Origin: Astropecten irregularis
Lineage: Eukaryota > Echinodermata > Asteroidea > Paxillosida > Astropectinidae
Length of the DNA: 64,000 nt
Direction: 5' to 3'
NCBI GenBank assembly: GCA_963971285.1
Contig: OZ020265.1
Coordinates: 64,501 to 128,500, forward strand
The notes below the pieces were generated by a model that saw only the letters and a list, made by a program, of their open reading frames with translations, did no database searches and was not told where the DNA came from. Shown piece after piece: positions 27,601 to 42,600 of this stretch; within the stretch, counting starts at the first letter, position 1; each line of letters begins with the position of its first letter. The position numbers and the translations under genes were made by a program.

Positions 27601-30600
27601 CTGCAAGAAGACAATAAAATAACTGATAACAAACACAGAGTAAGAACATCTTGAGGAAGGAAGAAGATGATGTCATCCTGGCAGGGTTGAGGAGACTGAT
27701 GAGATGACCCTGAGACAGATGATGATACATGATGAACAGTTAGTAAGCAGCTGTAAAACAGCTCTTAGAGATGTCACTTGTGTAGGCTTGATGGAAAAGA
27801 TCAAGAAATCCTTATTTGAATGGCAATATACATAGGAAGAGAGACTTAGGCACTAGACCCAAGGCTCAAACCAGGACTTACTGTTGTCTGGATCACAACC
27901 CAATCCATCTTTGATGGTTGCGCCATCTAATACTTGTTCCCGTGGAATGATCTTAATACCATCGGAGGTAACATTGACACTACCAGTAGATGAAGTGGCA
28001 CGAACGGTGACAAAGTAGATCTGAGAAGTAAAAACAGGTTACAAAGAATACTTGACAAAGAACACATCAGATGTAGATAATATAAAGAATCCTACATTAA
28101 CTGACTAGATGGGAATCAATCATAGGATGTACTGAATTGACAACTGAGAAGCTTTTATCTGAGACGCGTTTCTTACCATAAGTGGAGTAAGATTCAAGTT
28201 ATCCAGCCGATATGACGTTGCCACACCAACATCAATGAATCCACCACTAACATCAAAGGAACCTGTTTCTCCAGAGCCAACAGCAATCTCATAATTGATA
28301 TCCAGATGTGGATGTTCAAATCCAAACCAACGAGCTGAAATGCTGGAGGTATTCATCTGAACGTCTATATCCTTGGCTACCTGCATCAAAGTAAAACAGA
28401 GCAACAACAAACCTTACACATCAAGGGTAACACTTCGCACAATTCCAATATTTACATGAAGCCCTTTCCAAAATACTGTCAATGCTGCAGGACTATTACA
28501 TACAAATATCACATGATTTGAGGGTGGACAGTCGATTCTAGCTCCAGAGGTGTTGGAAGTTCACAAACTATAGTTCCAGAGGCGATGTTTGTCAACATCC
28601 AACACCGAGGGAAGCTAGAATCAACTGTCTACATTAAATAAACCATGTGATATTTGTTTTACTATACCTCATAAATATTCTTCATAATCCACAATTTTGT
28701 CGAGATCGGTATCAGTATAAGGGCCCAAGTGCAAGCAAATGTTCATGTTCATGAGCCTTCAAGTAGGTCGAAGTTCATGCACGAGCACTGCGAACTTTGC
28801 CTAGGATGCACAGTGAGATGTTCCATGTGCAGTGAGATGTTACATGCGCAGCGAGATGTTACATGCGTAGTGAGATGTTACATGCGCAGTGAGATGTTAC
28901 ATGCGCAGTGAGATGTTACATGCGCAGTGAGATGTTACATGCGTAGTGAGATGTTACATGCGCAGTAAGATGTTACATGCGCAGTGAGATGTTACATGCG
29001 TAGTGAGATGTTACATGCGCAGTGAGATGTTACATGCGCAGTGAGATGTTACATGCGCAGTGAGATGTTACATGCGCAGTGAGATGTTACATGCGCAGTG
29101 AGATGTTACATGCGCAGTGAGATGTTACATGCGCAGTGAGATGTTACATGCGCAGTGAGATGTTACATGCACAGTGAGATGTTACAAGCGCAGTGAGATG
29201 TTACATGCGCAGTGAGATGTTACATGCGCAGTGAGATGTTACATGCGCAGTGAGATGTTACATGCGAAGTGAGATGTTACATGCGCAGTGAGATGTTACA
29301 TGCGCAGTGAGATGTTACATGCGCAGTGAGATGTTACATGCGCAGTGAGATGTTACATGCGCAGTGAGATGTTACATGCGCAGTGAGATGTTACATGTGT
29401 AACAGTTCCTTTGGAGATTCCCCGGCCTACTCACTGGTGATCAGCAAATATATCCACTGGCACGTGATGGTGAATTGGCCAATTGGGATTCAGCTCTTGG
29501 TCATGAATATTTATGAGTAATTGACTGAAAAGATTTGTTGTAAAGATCTCAACACAACGTACCCCGAGTTGAGGAATGTCCATTTCTCCAGGAGGAGCAA
29601 CATCTAATACAACGCCCTTGGATGGTAACTGTACAATATGTCTATACACAGATGACGTGCCAATAGTTGACAGTCCTGCCCCATTCTGTGCTATGACTGA
29701 AACAAAGTATTCATGATCGCCATGGAGATACCAGTCTAGATTAGCCAATGAGAATGCAGCACAGGATGTACGGGTCAAACAAGGACCAAGTTTGTAGTTT
29801 CTCTCCGTCTGAAAAGCCAGCGTGTCAGTGCCGCCTGGGGTGCTACCTGGGATTGGAAGTCAAGAAAATATACCAGTATATTAATCCTTTGTGACAAAGT
29901 TACAGTTTCATAGGAGAACTAGAATGAGATAATATTTCATCAGGTAAAGTTGCAATGATACATCTTGTGCCTCCCTCAACTTATCTAAGTTTATGAGACT
30001 CACCGATGCCTACTTGGTATCTAAGACCAGTATCTTCATCATCTATGAAGCCTCTATCTCCCCATTCAGCTATCAGGTAGTCATTCTAAACAGTCTATAG
30101 AACTAGGAACACCCTAGTTAATACCTCTAGGTTTATGAGACTCACCGATGCCTACTTGGTGTCTTAGACCAGTATCTTCATCATCCATGAAGCTTCTATC
30201 TCCCCATTCAGCTATCAGGTAGTCATCATCGACACTGACGGTAACTTGTCCAACAAACATTGGTGGGCTGGTGTCCACGATGAATGGCCCAATAACCTTC
30301 AACAGAAAATGGAAAAGTTCAAGTATTTTCAATCACACTGGTCATTTTCCTATAACTTGATAAATACATGTTTGTTTCATCCAAATCTAGGCTGCTCATA
30401 GTTAGGAGAGCCTGACGCGTTTCAATTCTAGCAGGATCTTTCTCAAAGGCTGCTCAGAGTTAGGAGGGCCTGACGTTTTGATCCTAGTAGGATCTTTCTC
30501 AAAGGCTGCTCATAGTTAGGAGGGCCTGACGCATTCTGATCCTTGCAGGATCTTTCTCAATGGTCATTTTCCTATTACTTGGCAAACATGTTGTATAATC

Positions 30601-33600
30601 CAATATTCGCAATTTGATTTTTGAATACCTTTGTAGTGGATAACTGAGCCTGATTGACAGCTTTGACGACCAGATGAAAGACAGATCCCTGGCTGATGAG
30701 AGGATGATACATCATGAATTGATCATGACCAGAGGTTGATATGAAGGTCACAAGGTCAGGGGTTGGGTTGAGGGAATTGGAAGTCAATCCAATCTCATAG
30801 TCATAGATGGAACTCTCTGAATCCAGTCCAGTCCAGGATATAAGAACCTGTCAATGTAGGAAAGACATGCAACAATCAGCTGACATTGATATGAAGGTCA
30901 CAAGGTCAGCTGTTGGGTTGAGGGGATTGGAAGTCAATCCAATCTCATAGTCATAGATGGAACTCTCTGAATCCAGTCCAGTCCAGGATATAAGAACCTG
31001 TCAATGTAGGAAAGACATGCAATAATCAGCTGAGGTTGATATGAAGGTCACAAGGTCAGAGGTTGGGTTGGAGGGATTGGAGGTCAATCCAATCTCATAG
31101 TCATAGATGGAACTCTCTGAATCCAGTCCAGTCCAGGATATAAGAACCTGTCAATGTATGAAAGACATGCAATAATCAGCTGATGTTGATATGAAGGTCA
31201 CAAGGTCAGGTGTTGGGTTGAGGGGATTGGAGGTCAATCCAATCTCATAGTCATAGATGGAACTCTCTGAATCCAGTCCAGTCCAGGATATAAGAACCTG
31301 TCAATGTAGGAAAGACATGCAACAATCAGCTGAGGTTGATATGAAGGTCACAAGGTCAGGGGATGGGTTGAGGGGATTGGAGGTCAATCCAATCTCATAG
31401 TCATAGATGGAACTCTCTGAATCCAGTCCAGTCCAGGATATAAGAACCTGTCAATGTAGGAAAGATATGCAACAATCAGCTCAGCAAATAACCTCCAAGA
31501 ATACTTATAGGATCAATCCTATTCAGGTAAGGTAGAACGGCAAATGTTAACCCACTAAGTCAGTGAATCAATGGCTCTGTTATCATGGTAACAACTCCAG
31601 TAATGAGAAACCATTAGCGATTAATAGGGGATTGAGCCAGTAAACCAGTAACTCAGGGCAGTAATGTAATCAGCCAGTTAACTAGAAACTGGTAAACCAG
31701 TTAACTTATGTTGAATATTACACCTACATGCTTATGAGCCAGTAAACCAGTTACTGAGGGAAGTTATGTAATCAGCCAGTAAACTAGAAACTTGTAAACT
31801 GGTTAAATGATGTCTACATTCTTATGAGCAGCCAGTAAACCAGTGAACCAGGGGGAGTAATCTTATCAGCCGGTCCAGTAAACTGGTAAACTGGTTAACT
31901 GATGTTGAATATTATACCTACATGCTTATGAGCCAGTAAACCAGTTACTCAGTGGAGTAAACCCGTTAACTGATGTTGCATATTACACCTACATGCTTAT
32001 GAGCCGCAAGGAAGAATTTCTCCTCAATTCCAGACATCCAAGTACAGTTGACATCTCCATTCAGTATTGATGAGATATTACTAGATCCAAGCATCGTAGG
32101 ATAAACCAGTATGTCATCAACCAGGGTAGCCTTGGAACTGGACACAAGAGAGAAATATCAAGGAATTCAACAACACTGTACAGATACCCTTGTACACTTG
32201 ATCTTTCTTTGTATAGGGGCCAATTTCATAGAACTGCTTAAAGCACCAAAATTTATGTAAGCACCAAAAACCTTGGTAAATAAAATCAGTATATGCCAGC
32301 CAAAACTCCTTGTGAATGTTATGCTCAGCAAACAATGGCCGAATACAAGTCAAAAGCAATAAACATCACATGAAATTTTGGCTGGACTTTTCATGTTTAA
32401 GCATTTTTTGTTCTTAAGCAGCTCTATGAAATTGGCTACAGGGTTGTTTGTGTCTTTTGTTTTCTTTTCTTTTCAATTGGGACTTTTGTCTGCATCTGCA
32501 TGTTTCTTAAAATTCCTTATAAACAAATATTATGAACAGACCGTCCATATTTACAACCAGTTTTAGTAAGCATTGGTTTGAATGAGTTACATACTCATTC
32601 AACCATTCCATGGGCCTTTTCCAAAACCTAAGCTCCGGCTCAGGCTCTGGCTCATCACCATTTTGTGAATCCCTCATAAAATAACGCGTGTCAAAAAGAA
32701 GGCTTTTGGCTGCAGTTCGGAAGTAGATTCTTTGATTTGACAAGGAAAACAGAGCTTCAGCTTCAATGACAAACCACAACCTATATTTTCAGCATAAGGA
32801 TGACATGCAGAGACGGAGCCCAAGCCCGAGCCCGAGCCCGAGCCCGAGCCGAGGTTTGGAAAAGGCCCTAGTACATACTTAGAAACCACTAGTCAGTTTC
32901 AGACATGTCTCCTACCTGCAACTGCTCGATGCGTGTACAAACTCTAGCCTCCTACGCTGAGCATCAATAGTCCACACTCTACCATCATTATCCTTAGCAA
33001 GACCCGGCCACATACGTCCATTACTGATTGTAATCTCTGATAATTCAGGTGGAGTTGCATCAATCACAACACCATCAGAACACACTGCCTCTGATGGCTC
33101 CAAGGCACGATTGTACGCAATGACGGTGATGTAATACTGGCCTGGAGAGGGCGCTGTCCAACTCGCATGGTTTGATGTGGTCCTCGTCATCTAAACAATT
33201 CACAGAACAATCAAACCACAGGAACAATCAACTTAGGCCCAAAAAAAAAAATTGTTGCGTTGCCCTCAAGTGGAAAAATTTAAATTTTGGGTCGGTCGGT
33301 CGATTTTTTATTTTTTTTTTGGCCGACTTTCAAACATTTAAGAATCAATACTGTGTTGTTCATATACATGGTCACCAGGGCTTATAAATCAACGGTCTTG
33401 GGTCGTTTTGAGGAAACACGCTTTTTTACTGCTAAATCTTACATTTTCTGTCAAAAATGGTGAGTTTTTATACTTTAGGACTCGGAAAAAAAAAAAAGAA
33501 AAAAAAATCCCGACCCAAAGTTTTGTCATTTTACGGTCGGTCGCTGAAGGCAACACAACAAATTTTTTTTTAGGCCTTATGGTCAGAATTATTTTAAATA

Positions 33601-36600
33601 GTGAACAAGAAAAAAGGTTAAATCAAATTTGAATTTGACAAAAATGGAGGGGGTGACACCATAAGTTGAAATATTTTTGAAAACAAAACATGACCAAAGA
33701 TGAAAGGAAATAACAAGTACAAAGCAAAGGATTGCATAGATTCAATGCAAGTCATAAACTGCTGCAAAATGCTCAGCAGCCAAAAAATGACCTGAAATAT
33801 ATAAAATGCTTAGAGTTATAGGAGGGCCTGAGCCGTTCCGATCTTAGCAGGATCTTTATAGGTAAGCGTTTGATAAAGATCCTGCTAGAATGGAAACGCT
33901 TCACGCCCTCCCAACTCCGATTGGTAGATTCTAATATATTATTTACTTACAGGTTTGTGTGACGTTTCATCATTCAAACATGAGACATCAAAGAGATACT
34001 CATAGAACATAACACCACTCTCCTTATCAAAGAATCCATCCCAATGAGCTGTAAGGTCATTGACCTCTTGATAGTCGACCTCATTTGACCCCTGCATCCC
34101 ATCATGCACCACACCAGCTTGCGGAGGGGATGTATCCACAGTTATCTATAAAGTATGCAAGGTAATCATCAAATAACCACAAGGGAATCTGACTGAATTT
34201 AAAGTAATTGAAAAGTGAACAAAGAATAATTTACTGGAGCAGGATTCGAACGGGCGACCTCCTGAATACCGTACAGGCGCTCTACCAACCATATCCAGCC
34301 CTACATTGGGTGTCCCTAATAGTCAATAGCGCTCCGCACTAATGACGTCACAAAATCCCCGGCTGTCAGACAAACATTGTCTCACACGCGTAGTGTACAT
34401 GGACGCGCACACCCACATACGTGCATGGTTGCAATGTTTGTCTGAGATCCGGTGCTATTTTTAGCGTAAGTGCGGAGCGCTATTATCTTCGTTCGTTTGG
34501 CAGTCAGAACCCATAAAACCAATGCTTCAACCTGAGAACGGTACATGTATTAAGTTTTACAAACCTAGGACATCTTTGAAGTATATCTGTAGGTGTTTGT
34601 GAAATGGAGGCTTAGGCTCAAGCTAAATTTCTTCAATCTATTATAAAATAACGGGTATCAAAATAGAGGCTTTTGGCTGCGGTTCAGAAGTAGATTCTCT
34701 GGTTTGAAAAGGAAAACTTAGAGCTTCAGCTTCAATGAAAAACCACAACCTATATTTTCAGCATATGGAGCCGGAGCCTGAGCCGAAGCATGAGCCTGAA
34801 CCTCCGTTTAGTATAAAACCTCCTATGTTTACCAGCCATTAAAGCATAGCTGGTAACCATTACTATTATGCAATTGTAAACATACCTTGATAGTCTGGGT
34901 GGACACCAGTCTTGCATGGTTGGTAACCGTCAGTGTAATGAAGTAATCATAGTCATGGACACCAATGATGAATGTAGGTTGGAAACCATAGTCTGTTGCA
35001 TAGCAATCACCTATTGGAACACACACGCATGTAACAGGGTCACAGTCCTCAGTTTCCTATAAGAAAATAAGACAAGTTACATATTTAAAGGTATAATACA
35101 TGATTGGTACATGTAAAGGTCATAGAGAACGAAGCACCCACACTTTGTCTGATCCAGCATGTACATGTACATGAAGTAATTTGAGCTCAATCGGACATCT
35201 GAGTCAGAAGAAAATAATGAAAACCCAACTTTTTCTTATAAAACATGAAAAATGGTTTTGATCTTACCCCGAGATCAAAACTGTTTCGGTCATTGTTTTG
35301 CTCATTTCTGGATAAATATAGCATTTCAGGGGGAAATATTTTAACGGTATGTTTCTAACAGCATCATCTTCATACCCTGAAAATTATACGTAAATTTGTG
35401 AACATTTCTGTTTGGGTATGTTACCAATCCTGTACTGTACCTTAAATCTTGGGTTTACAAATTGATTATGACCACTAAATATTGAAAACTTAAAATTGAT
35501 GTGACGTTCTTACCGTATTGATTTTCCTTGCAGGTACTGTCTGTCTACCAAGCTCCACCTCTGATCCAGTATAGTTGTCATAGAGACGCCATTCAATGGT
35601 TCTAATACCACTGTGAAGATCATACGTCCTGAATTCAACACTGTACAAAGATTAACAAGGAACAATTATTGCATTTCATGATAGAAACTCAAGAAAAGAT
35701 CTTACAATGTAACAGAAGTTACAGAAGTTAGGGATTGTAACAACCCATACTTTGACCGTTCCTTTGGAGAAAATGAGCGCAAATCTAATACAATGATTAA
35801 TAAGCAGTTTTGCATCTGATCAAATAAAAAATGATAATTATCAACACACCAACTGAAATGTGAATAAGTAGACCTTTCTTTTGCAACGTCACAGCCCAAG
35901 TTTTTGCCAACCAAGATGGCGGAAACTATGGCAAGCCGTCAAAGCCGGGCATAAAAAATAACCACAATTTGTACCCAATTTGTACACAACATTTCATAAA
36001 CATTGAAAGATATTGCTGAATGTAATAGAAACAACACAAGCAATGATGGTATGTATTTTGTACAGATATGTAAAGTTTGCAAAAATGTTGAATTTGATCA
36101 CGAGCCGTCTGTCAAGAAGACGAAATGATTTGCAACATTTGGCCGCCCATGCCAACCATCAGTCAATTCTTGTAAACAAAAGAAAGGTCTATAGCATCAC
36201 TGCATGTCGCAATGATGTAATGTCGTTGTACTGCGGTAAGTTCATACCTCATATCATGAAGATCAGCTGAATTATGAACTACCACGTTCACCTCACCGTC
36301 TCGTACCAACCAGAAATCTTCAATCATTGGTGGTGATGAATCAAGATGAATCAACACATTGTCCCTCACAAAGTGACCAGCTATGTCTCGAGCTTCCACC
36401 CAGAACCGAATGGAATCACCATCAACTAAGGCTAGGTCATAGGTCACTTGTGTGTTTGTAGTTTCATTTCTCCAGTTATCTGAGATACTCTCCGTAGCAT
36501 TGATGGTTGTACGTCCACCCATGTGATCAATATCAGGAAGAACAAGGAACTTTGTCACACCGATAGCATTAGGGACCTCAGCACGACCACGACGTCCAAA

Positions 36601-39600
36601 GTTCTGGTCATAATCTACAAAATGAAAAGCAATGTGATATTTTCCAGTAAGGTGACATGTACCGGTATGCTATAAATGAACTTATCTAAGAGAGCACTTG
36701 TAGACAACCAGACAGTTTCTTTTCAGGATTGTCCTCTATCAAACTTGCAAAGCCAGTTTAAGGTCCTTCACCTCACTGGCATATTCCTCCAAGTTCATGT
36801 ACATATTCTTTGTATGCCTTTCTTTGGTTTTCTTTTACATTACCCATCTTTGATAATGATATCTTTGCAGTACTCACCATCGTCAATGCTCCCAGCAACA
36901 TAGGACCCAATAGGTTTCAATAATCCTTGGGTATGATGAAAAACATTCCTGTAACGATTCTGCCAGACTATCTGCACTGAAGTCCTTCCTCCAGTCATGT
37001 CTACATTGGTCTGCCAAACATAATCAGTCTCTACAGTCGCTGAGACTACACGCAATGGAGAATCACTATGGATAGTGACGTCATTAGGATCATCATCAAA
37101 GAATACAAAGCGTCTTGTGAGCTTGTGATTACCAGCATTGTCAATAACAGTAAGGATGAAGGAATATACACCTGTACAATAGAATGAGAGAATAATTCAA
37201 TTAATACATTAATAAGCATTGACAGGTGGCATTTATATGAAAGCAGCTACCAGAAATCAGACTTCATAACAGCAACCAAATGGAATTACTACACAACAAG
37301 GAATGTGTTTGCATACATGTAACCTACAAGTTACAAAAGCCACTGTTTAGGACGATTTTGTGACTCGATCTTTGAAATGCAAAGCAAGAATATTGTTGTG
37401 ATTTTACATGATTGCATTGTTGTATTAATTAATTATCCTAAAGCCCGCCGAGCGTTCATGCCGCCGCTAGCTGCCCGCAAGCTTCACTTGACCATGATTG
37501 TATATTGCCGCTGCGTGCAGAGAAGCGTTCGCTGCGCGAGCTGCGCTAGCGCCCTCTTGCGAGGCCGCGCGTGTAATTGCTTTGCCGTGCCACACGCGCG
37601 CTGCGCTGCTCCTGTCTTATGTTTCCTCCTTTATATTTGTTGTGATAATGTTTTGTTCTTTATTCGATGTTCTTGATATACAAATGTGTAATGATTTAGA
37701 ATGTTGACAGTTTGATAGTTGGACAGCTTGGCTGAAGATTGCGGTCAGGTAATTTTGGTCTGCCAAATAAATAAGTGATTACTGTTGTTGATGCAAAATA
37801 TCGTGTCAGTTTTCATTCCTTAATTGCCTCTTCCCGATGGCCGAATTCACCACAATATCCTGAAATCAGTCACAGCAATGATTCAAAAAGTTGCACCTGA
37901 TTTTTCTACATCACCAAAAGTGTATGAAATGACCAAAACATTTATTGAGGATTTGGGCAGTTTCCATGACAACTGCAGTAATGTATCAGTAAATTTATTC
38001 CAGAATGTGGTGTTAATAAGGAAGTTTATAAATGAAACATAACTCACCAATATGAGGCAATGTGACATCCTGACCACTATCAGTGATGTTATCATAAACA
38101 GCAGAGCTATCAAAGATTTCTGTCATGTGGGTGCCATGGCTACCAGATAGCTGTCGGACTTGTAAGTGATATTCCTTGATACCAGCAACATCATCTATCC
38201 AGTCTTGCCACGTGACTGTTACGTCAGACTTTGGAAAAAATTGACAAAATAAATCATGCATGAAGTGAAAGAAGTGAAACGGTATATAGACTTTGGTACT
38301 CGCTGGAAATGTACAGTACACAAATTACTTGGGGGAGCTGTGGCCTAGTGGTCTGGTGTATCGTACTCAAGATCTTGTGGTCAATCTACAGATTGTGGGT
38401 TCGAATCCAGCCATGGCATAGTGGTGCTTTCATTCTTGGGCAAAACGCTTGTCACATGTTGCTCCTCTTCACAAAGGTGTAAATGGGTACCTGTGAGGGT
38501 AGAGATGGCTTTGTGTGCTTGATTAGCCTTTGTGTGCTTTACAGTAGCCGGAGCTGTATACATGTACTCTCCAGGGAGCCGAGATTGTTTCAGGAATGTT
38601 ATTGGGGCCCGATGACCAGGGATAATAATGGTAAGCACCTTGAGCACCCTCTGGGTGAATATGTTGCGCATTATAAATGTCTTTGTTATTATTATTATTA
38701 CCTGCGTGGAAATTCTGAGTCAACTACGCAGAATTTCAGTAACGGATCATTCTATGTATTCAGTGCAGAGAATGCCGTAAGCATCCACTAACAATGATCT
38801 GTGGATATCAACTAACCTGTGAGGTTACATCACTCCCTGCATTCAACATGGTGGTTCGACATCCACTAATGCAGTGGTAGGGGTCAACAAAGTCAAAGGT
38901 GAAAGTTGAAGACCGTGTAATTGTCTGTCCATTGTAGTATCGTGTGATGATGTTGCCATGACTGTCTCTATTGTAGAGTTTTAAGTAACCACCATTATCT
39001 GCCTCAACGTCATAGCTCAACCTGGAATTCAAACATTTACACATATTTTGCTTTAATAATAGAACATGAAGGACCTAATCCAAACTCTATTCACTGTTGC
39101 CCATTTCCAAACCTCAGCTCCGGCTCAGGCTCCGGCTCCAGCGCTGTCATCCATATGCTGACTATATAGGTTGCGGCTTTTCAATGAAGCTGGAGCTCTG
39201 TATTCTTGTTCAAAATAGAGTATCTACTTCCTAACCGTAGCCCAAATCCTCTATTTTCATACCTGTTATTTTAGAATGGATTTACGAAATGGAGCCAGAG
39301 CCTGAGCTAGAGCCGAGGTTTTGAAAAGGGCCCAAACAAGTACAAGTGAACAGATACAATGCTGTAAGTATACACTCACACATCACTGGTAGCTGGTGTC
39401 CAGGAACTGTAGTCCAGGGTAAAGGTTCGTTCACATTCAACAAGGACAGTTGCTGGATTGTCACGAGAAAATGCTGTTCCAGTTGTTGATGTAGAGCAGG
39501 CTGTTGATCCAACTGAATAGGTTACTGCATGCGCCCCTGGAATACAGATTCAATTCATAAAGGATAAAACGTCATGAGGAAATGAACATTAAGTCTCAAG

Positions 39601-42600
39601 TCTGAATGACTCAGTGGCAGTGTCTTGGGGTGAAGCTTCGTGGTAGACACTCAGATTGAGTAAGAAAACAAAGCTTCAACTTTAAAACTTTTTTCAGCTT
39701 TGAAATGATGGAGAATGACAAACCGTAGCCTGAGTGGAAAGTTTTGAAAAGACCCTAAGTATGACACTCACTTTTGACGACTGACGTAACCTTTGCAGCC
39801 ACAATACCCAGACTAACACTTTGGAGGTACGGATGTCCACCAGCACTGTAGTCTGGTAGGCCAGTAGGTTGGTAGGAGCTAAGCCAATTAAACTTGATAC
39901 TTGTGAAGTCTCTGACATTGGTGTAGACGGTGGCTGTGCTGCCCTGCACTGAGGGAGACTCTAGAGTAGACGTCCCTTTAATAAGAGTTGCTCGATGCTC
40001 TGACATGACCGGTGGTTGAGACGCTTGAACTGATCAAGAAAAATAACAGGTAACATTGATAACTTACTGGTTCTACAGTCAGTTCCTGTGAACAGGTTCC
40101 TGGGTAACATTGATAACTTACTGGTTCTACAGTCAGTTCCTATGAACAGGTTCCTGGGTAACATGGATAACTTACTGGTTCTACAGTCAGTTCCTGTGAA
40201 CAGGCTCCTGGGTAACATTGATAACTTACTGGTTCTACAGTCAGTTCCTGTGAACAGGTTCCTGTGTAACATTGATAACTAATTACTGGTTCTACAGTCA
40301 GTTCATGTGAACAGGTTCCTGTGTAACATTGATAACTTACAGGTTCTACAGTCAGTTCCTGTGAACAGGTTTCCGGGTAACATTGATAACTTACTGGTTC
40401 TACAGTCAGTTCATGTGAACAGGTTCCTGTGTAACATTGATAACTTACTGGTTCTACAGTCAGTTCATGTGAACAGGTTCCTGTGTAACATTGATAACTT
40501 ACAGGTTCGACAGTCAGTTCCTGTGAACAGGTTTCCGGGTAACATTGATAACTTACTGGTTCTACAGTCAGTTCCTGTGAACAGGTTCCATGGATAACAT
40601 TGATAACTTACTGGTTCTACAGTCAGTTCCTGTGAACAGGTTCCTGGTAACATTGATAACTTGCTGGTTCTACAGTCAGTTCCTGTGAACAGGTTCCATG
40701 GATAACATTGATAACTTACTGGTTCTACAGTCAGTTCCTGTGAACAGGTTCCTGGTAACATTGATAACTTACAGGTTCTACAGTCAGTTCCTGTGAACAG
40801 GTTCCTGGGTAACATTGATAATTTATTGGTTCTACAGTCAGTTCCTGTGAACAGGTTCCTGGGTAACATTGATAATTTATTGGTTCTACAGTCAGTTCAT
40901 GTGAACAGGTTCCTGGGTAACATTGATAACTTACTGGTTCTACAGTCAGTTCCTGTGAACAGGTTCCTGGGTAACATTGATAACTTACTGGTTCTACAGT
41001 CAGTTCCTGTGAACAGGTTCCTGGGTAACATTGATAACTTACTGGTTCTACAGTCAGTTCCTGTGAACAGGTTCCTGGGTAACATTGATAACTTACTGGT
41101 TCTACAGTCAGTTCCTGTGAATCCACTCATACAACTACAAGCGGCGTTGGTACAGGATCCTGGGTAACACGCATTACTGTCAGACCTCCATGAACACTGC
41201 TCTGAAATGACCAAAGGACGTAAATTAAACATTAAATATGTGAACTTCACAATTAATGTCCAGGGCAACCCAAGGCAATGACCAGGGGCATCAAGGCAAT
41301 GACCAGGGGCACCAAGGCAATGACCAGAGGCATCAAGGCAATGACCAGGGGCACCAAGGCAATGACCAGGGGCATCAAGGCAATGACCAGGGGCATCAAG
41401 GCAATGACCAGGGGCACCAAGGCAATGACCAGGGGCATCAAGGCAATGACCAGGGGCACCAAGGCAATGACCAGGGGCACCAAGGCAATGACCAGGGGCA
41501 TCAAGGCAATGACCAGGGGCACCAAGGCAATGACCAGGGGCATCAAGGCAATGACCAGGGGCACCAAGGCAATGGCCAGAGGCACCAAGGCAATGACCAG
41601 GGGCACCAAGGCAATGCCCAGGGCCACCAAGGTTTTGACAAGACACACTAAGGGGACTGCCTGCAAGCTGGGAATGTTGGATGACAAAGAGAACGATTAT
41701 TACTTACTTATACACTGTCTCATGTCAGCCGTTTTCTTATAAGCTGATCCAAGAGCAGTCCCATAATCTCCATCACACGTGTCACACTTCTGATTACTAG
41801 AAGTGCTGCAGAACTCTGCAAGACAGTGTGCAATTTGGGTGCACTCTGCAAGAGGAAGAAAATCATGGCATAGGATGTCAGATCACAATCTGTTTAGCTC
41901 TAAGAATTGGCAACCATTGCTCTGTACTGGATAGGCTCTGTGGGTTGACTCTACGGTAGAGCGCTGGTATTCTAGGGGTGCGTTCCGCTTGGGCGAACAT
42001 ACGCGAACATGTTGGCGCCGTTTGCGTTATGCTTGGATTTTGTAGTGGAACGCACACACAACAAACCGCGAACATGTGAAGCGTACTGCGTCCATCTTTC
42101 ATTCAATGTAGTTAGCCAACTTCAGCAAACACCTCCTCTACACCGTTTGCTATGTTAGGCGAACGTTGTGTGCGTGTTTGGCGAACAGCGCGTTCCGGTT
42201 TGAAAACGGTGGCGCACATTGTGCGCCTTGCGCGTAGTTAGCTGGAGTGGAACACACCCCTGAGCTTGCAGGTTGAATGCTTCTTCGGTCAACTTGCAAT
42301 AATTTTGTATAAGTTGCTGCATTCATGATTATATTTACATCTGAAATAATATCAAACCGATACACATGTGATACTTGTTAGTAGGTCAACAGAACGTGTA
42401 GTGAGTCATTTGTGATTGTATGTGATGGAGTATTTACTGGGAATGATGTTTATTTCATACTTACGAGCACATCGTGGTGAGTAGTACCCACGATTACAGT
42501 TACTGCAATAATCAGGACTTGTACAGGTACCTCCATTGGGACATGTAGTTACGCCAAAGCAAATAGCTATGTACATGTACAAACAAAAGGAAGATTATTT

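Noticed and set aside
27141..27730. Open frames of about 100-125 residues with FLQHHLHQDPISLLNP repeats
   Set aside because: They are other-phase readings of the exon 23 array and do not join any exon in phase.
28808..29397. CRISPR-like regular array
   Set aside because: The repeats are contiguous without unique spacers and the genome is clearly eukaryotic.
37430..37620. GC-rich stretch that might be an exon or CpG island
   Set aside because: The open frames there lack phase-compatible borders with exons 10 and 11; it is more likely an inserted repeat in intron 10.
41253..41742. Long open frames on both strands, including a 249-residue one
   Set aside because: They come from the 21-bp and 54-bp repeats, whose lengths are multiples of three; the sequence is only repeats of QGNDQGH, GHCLGAP or similar and lacks splice or start support.
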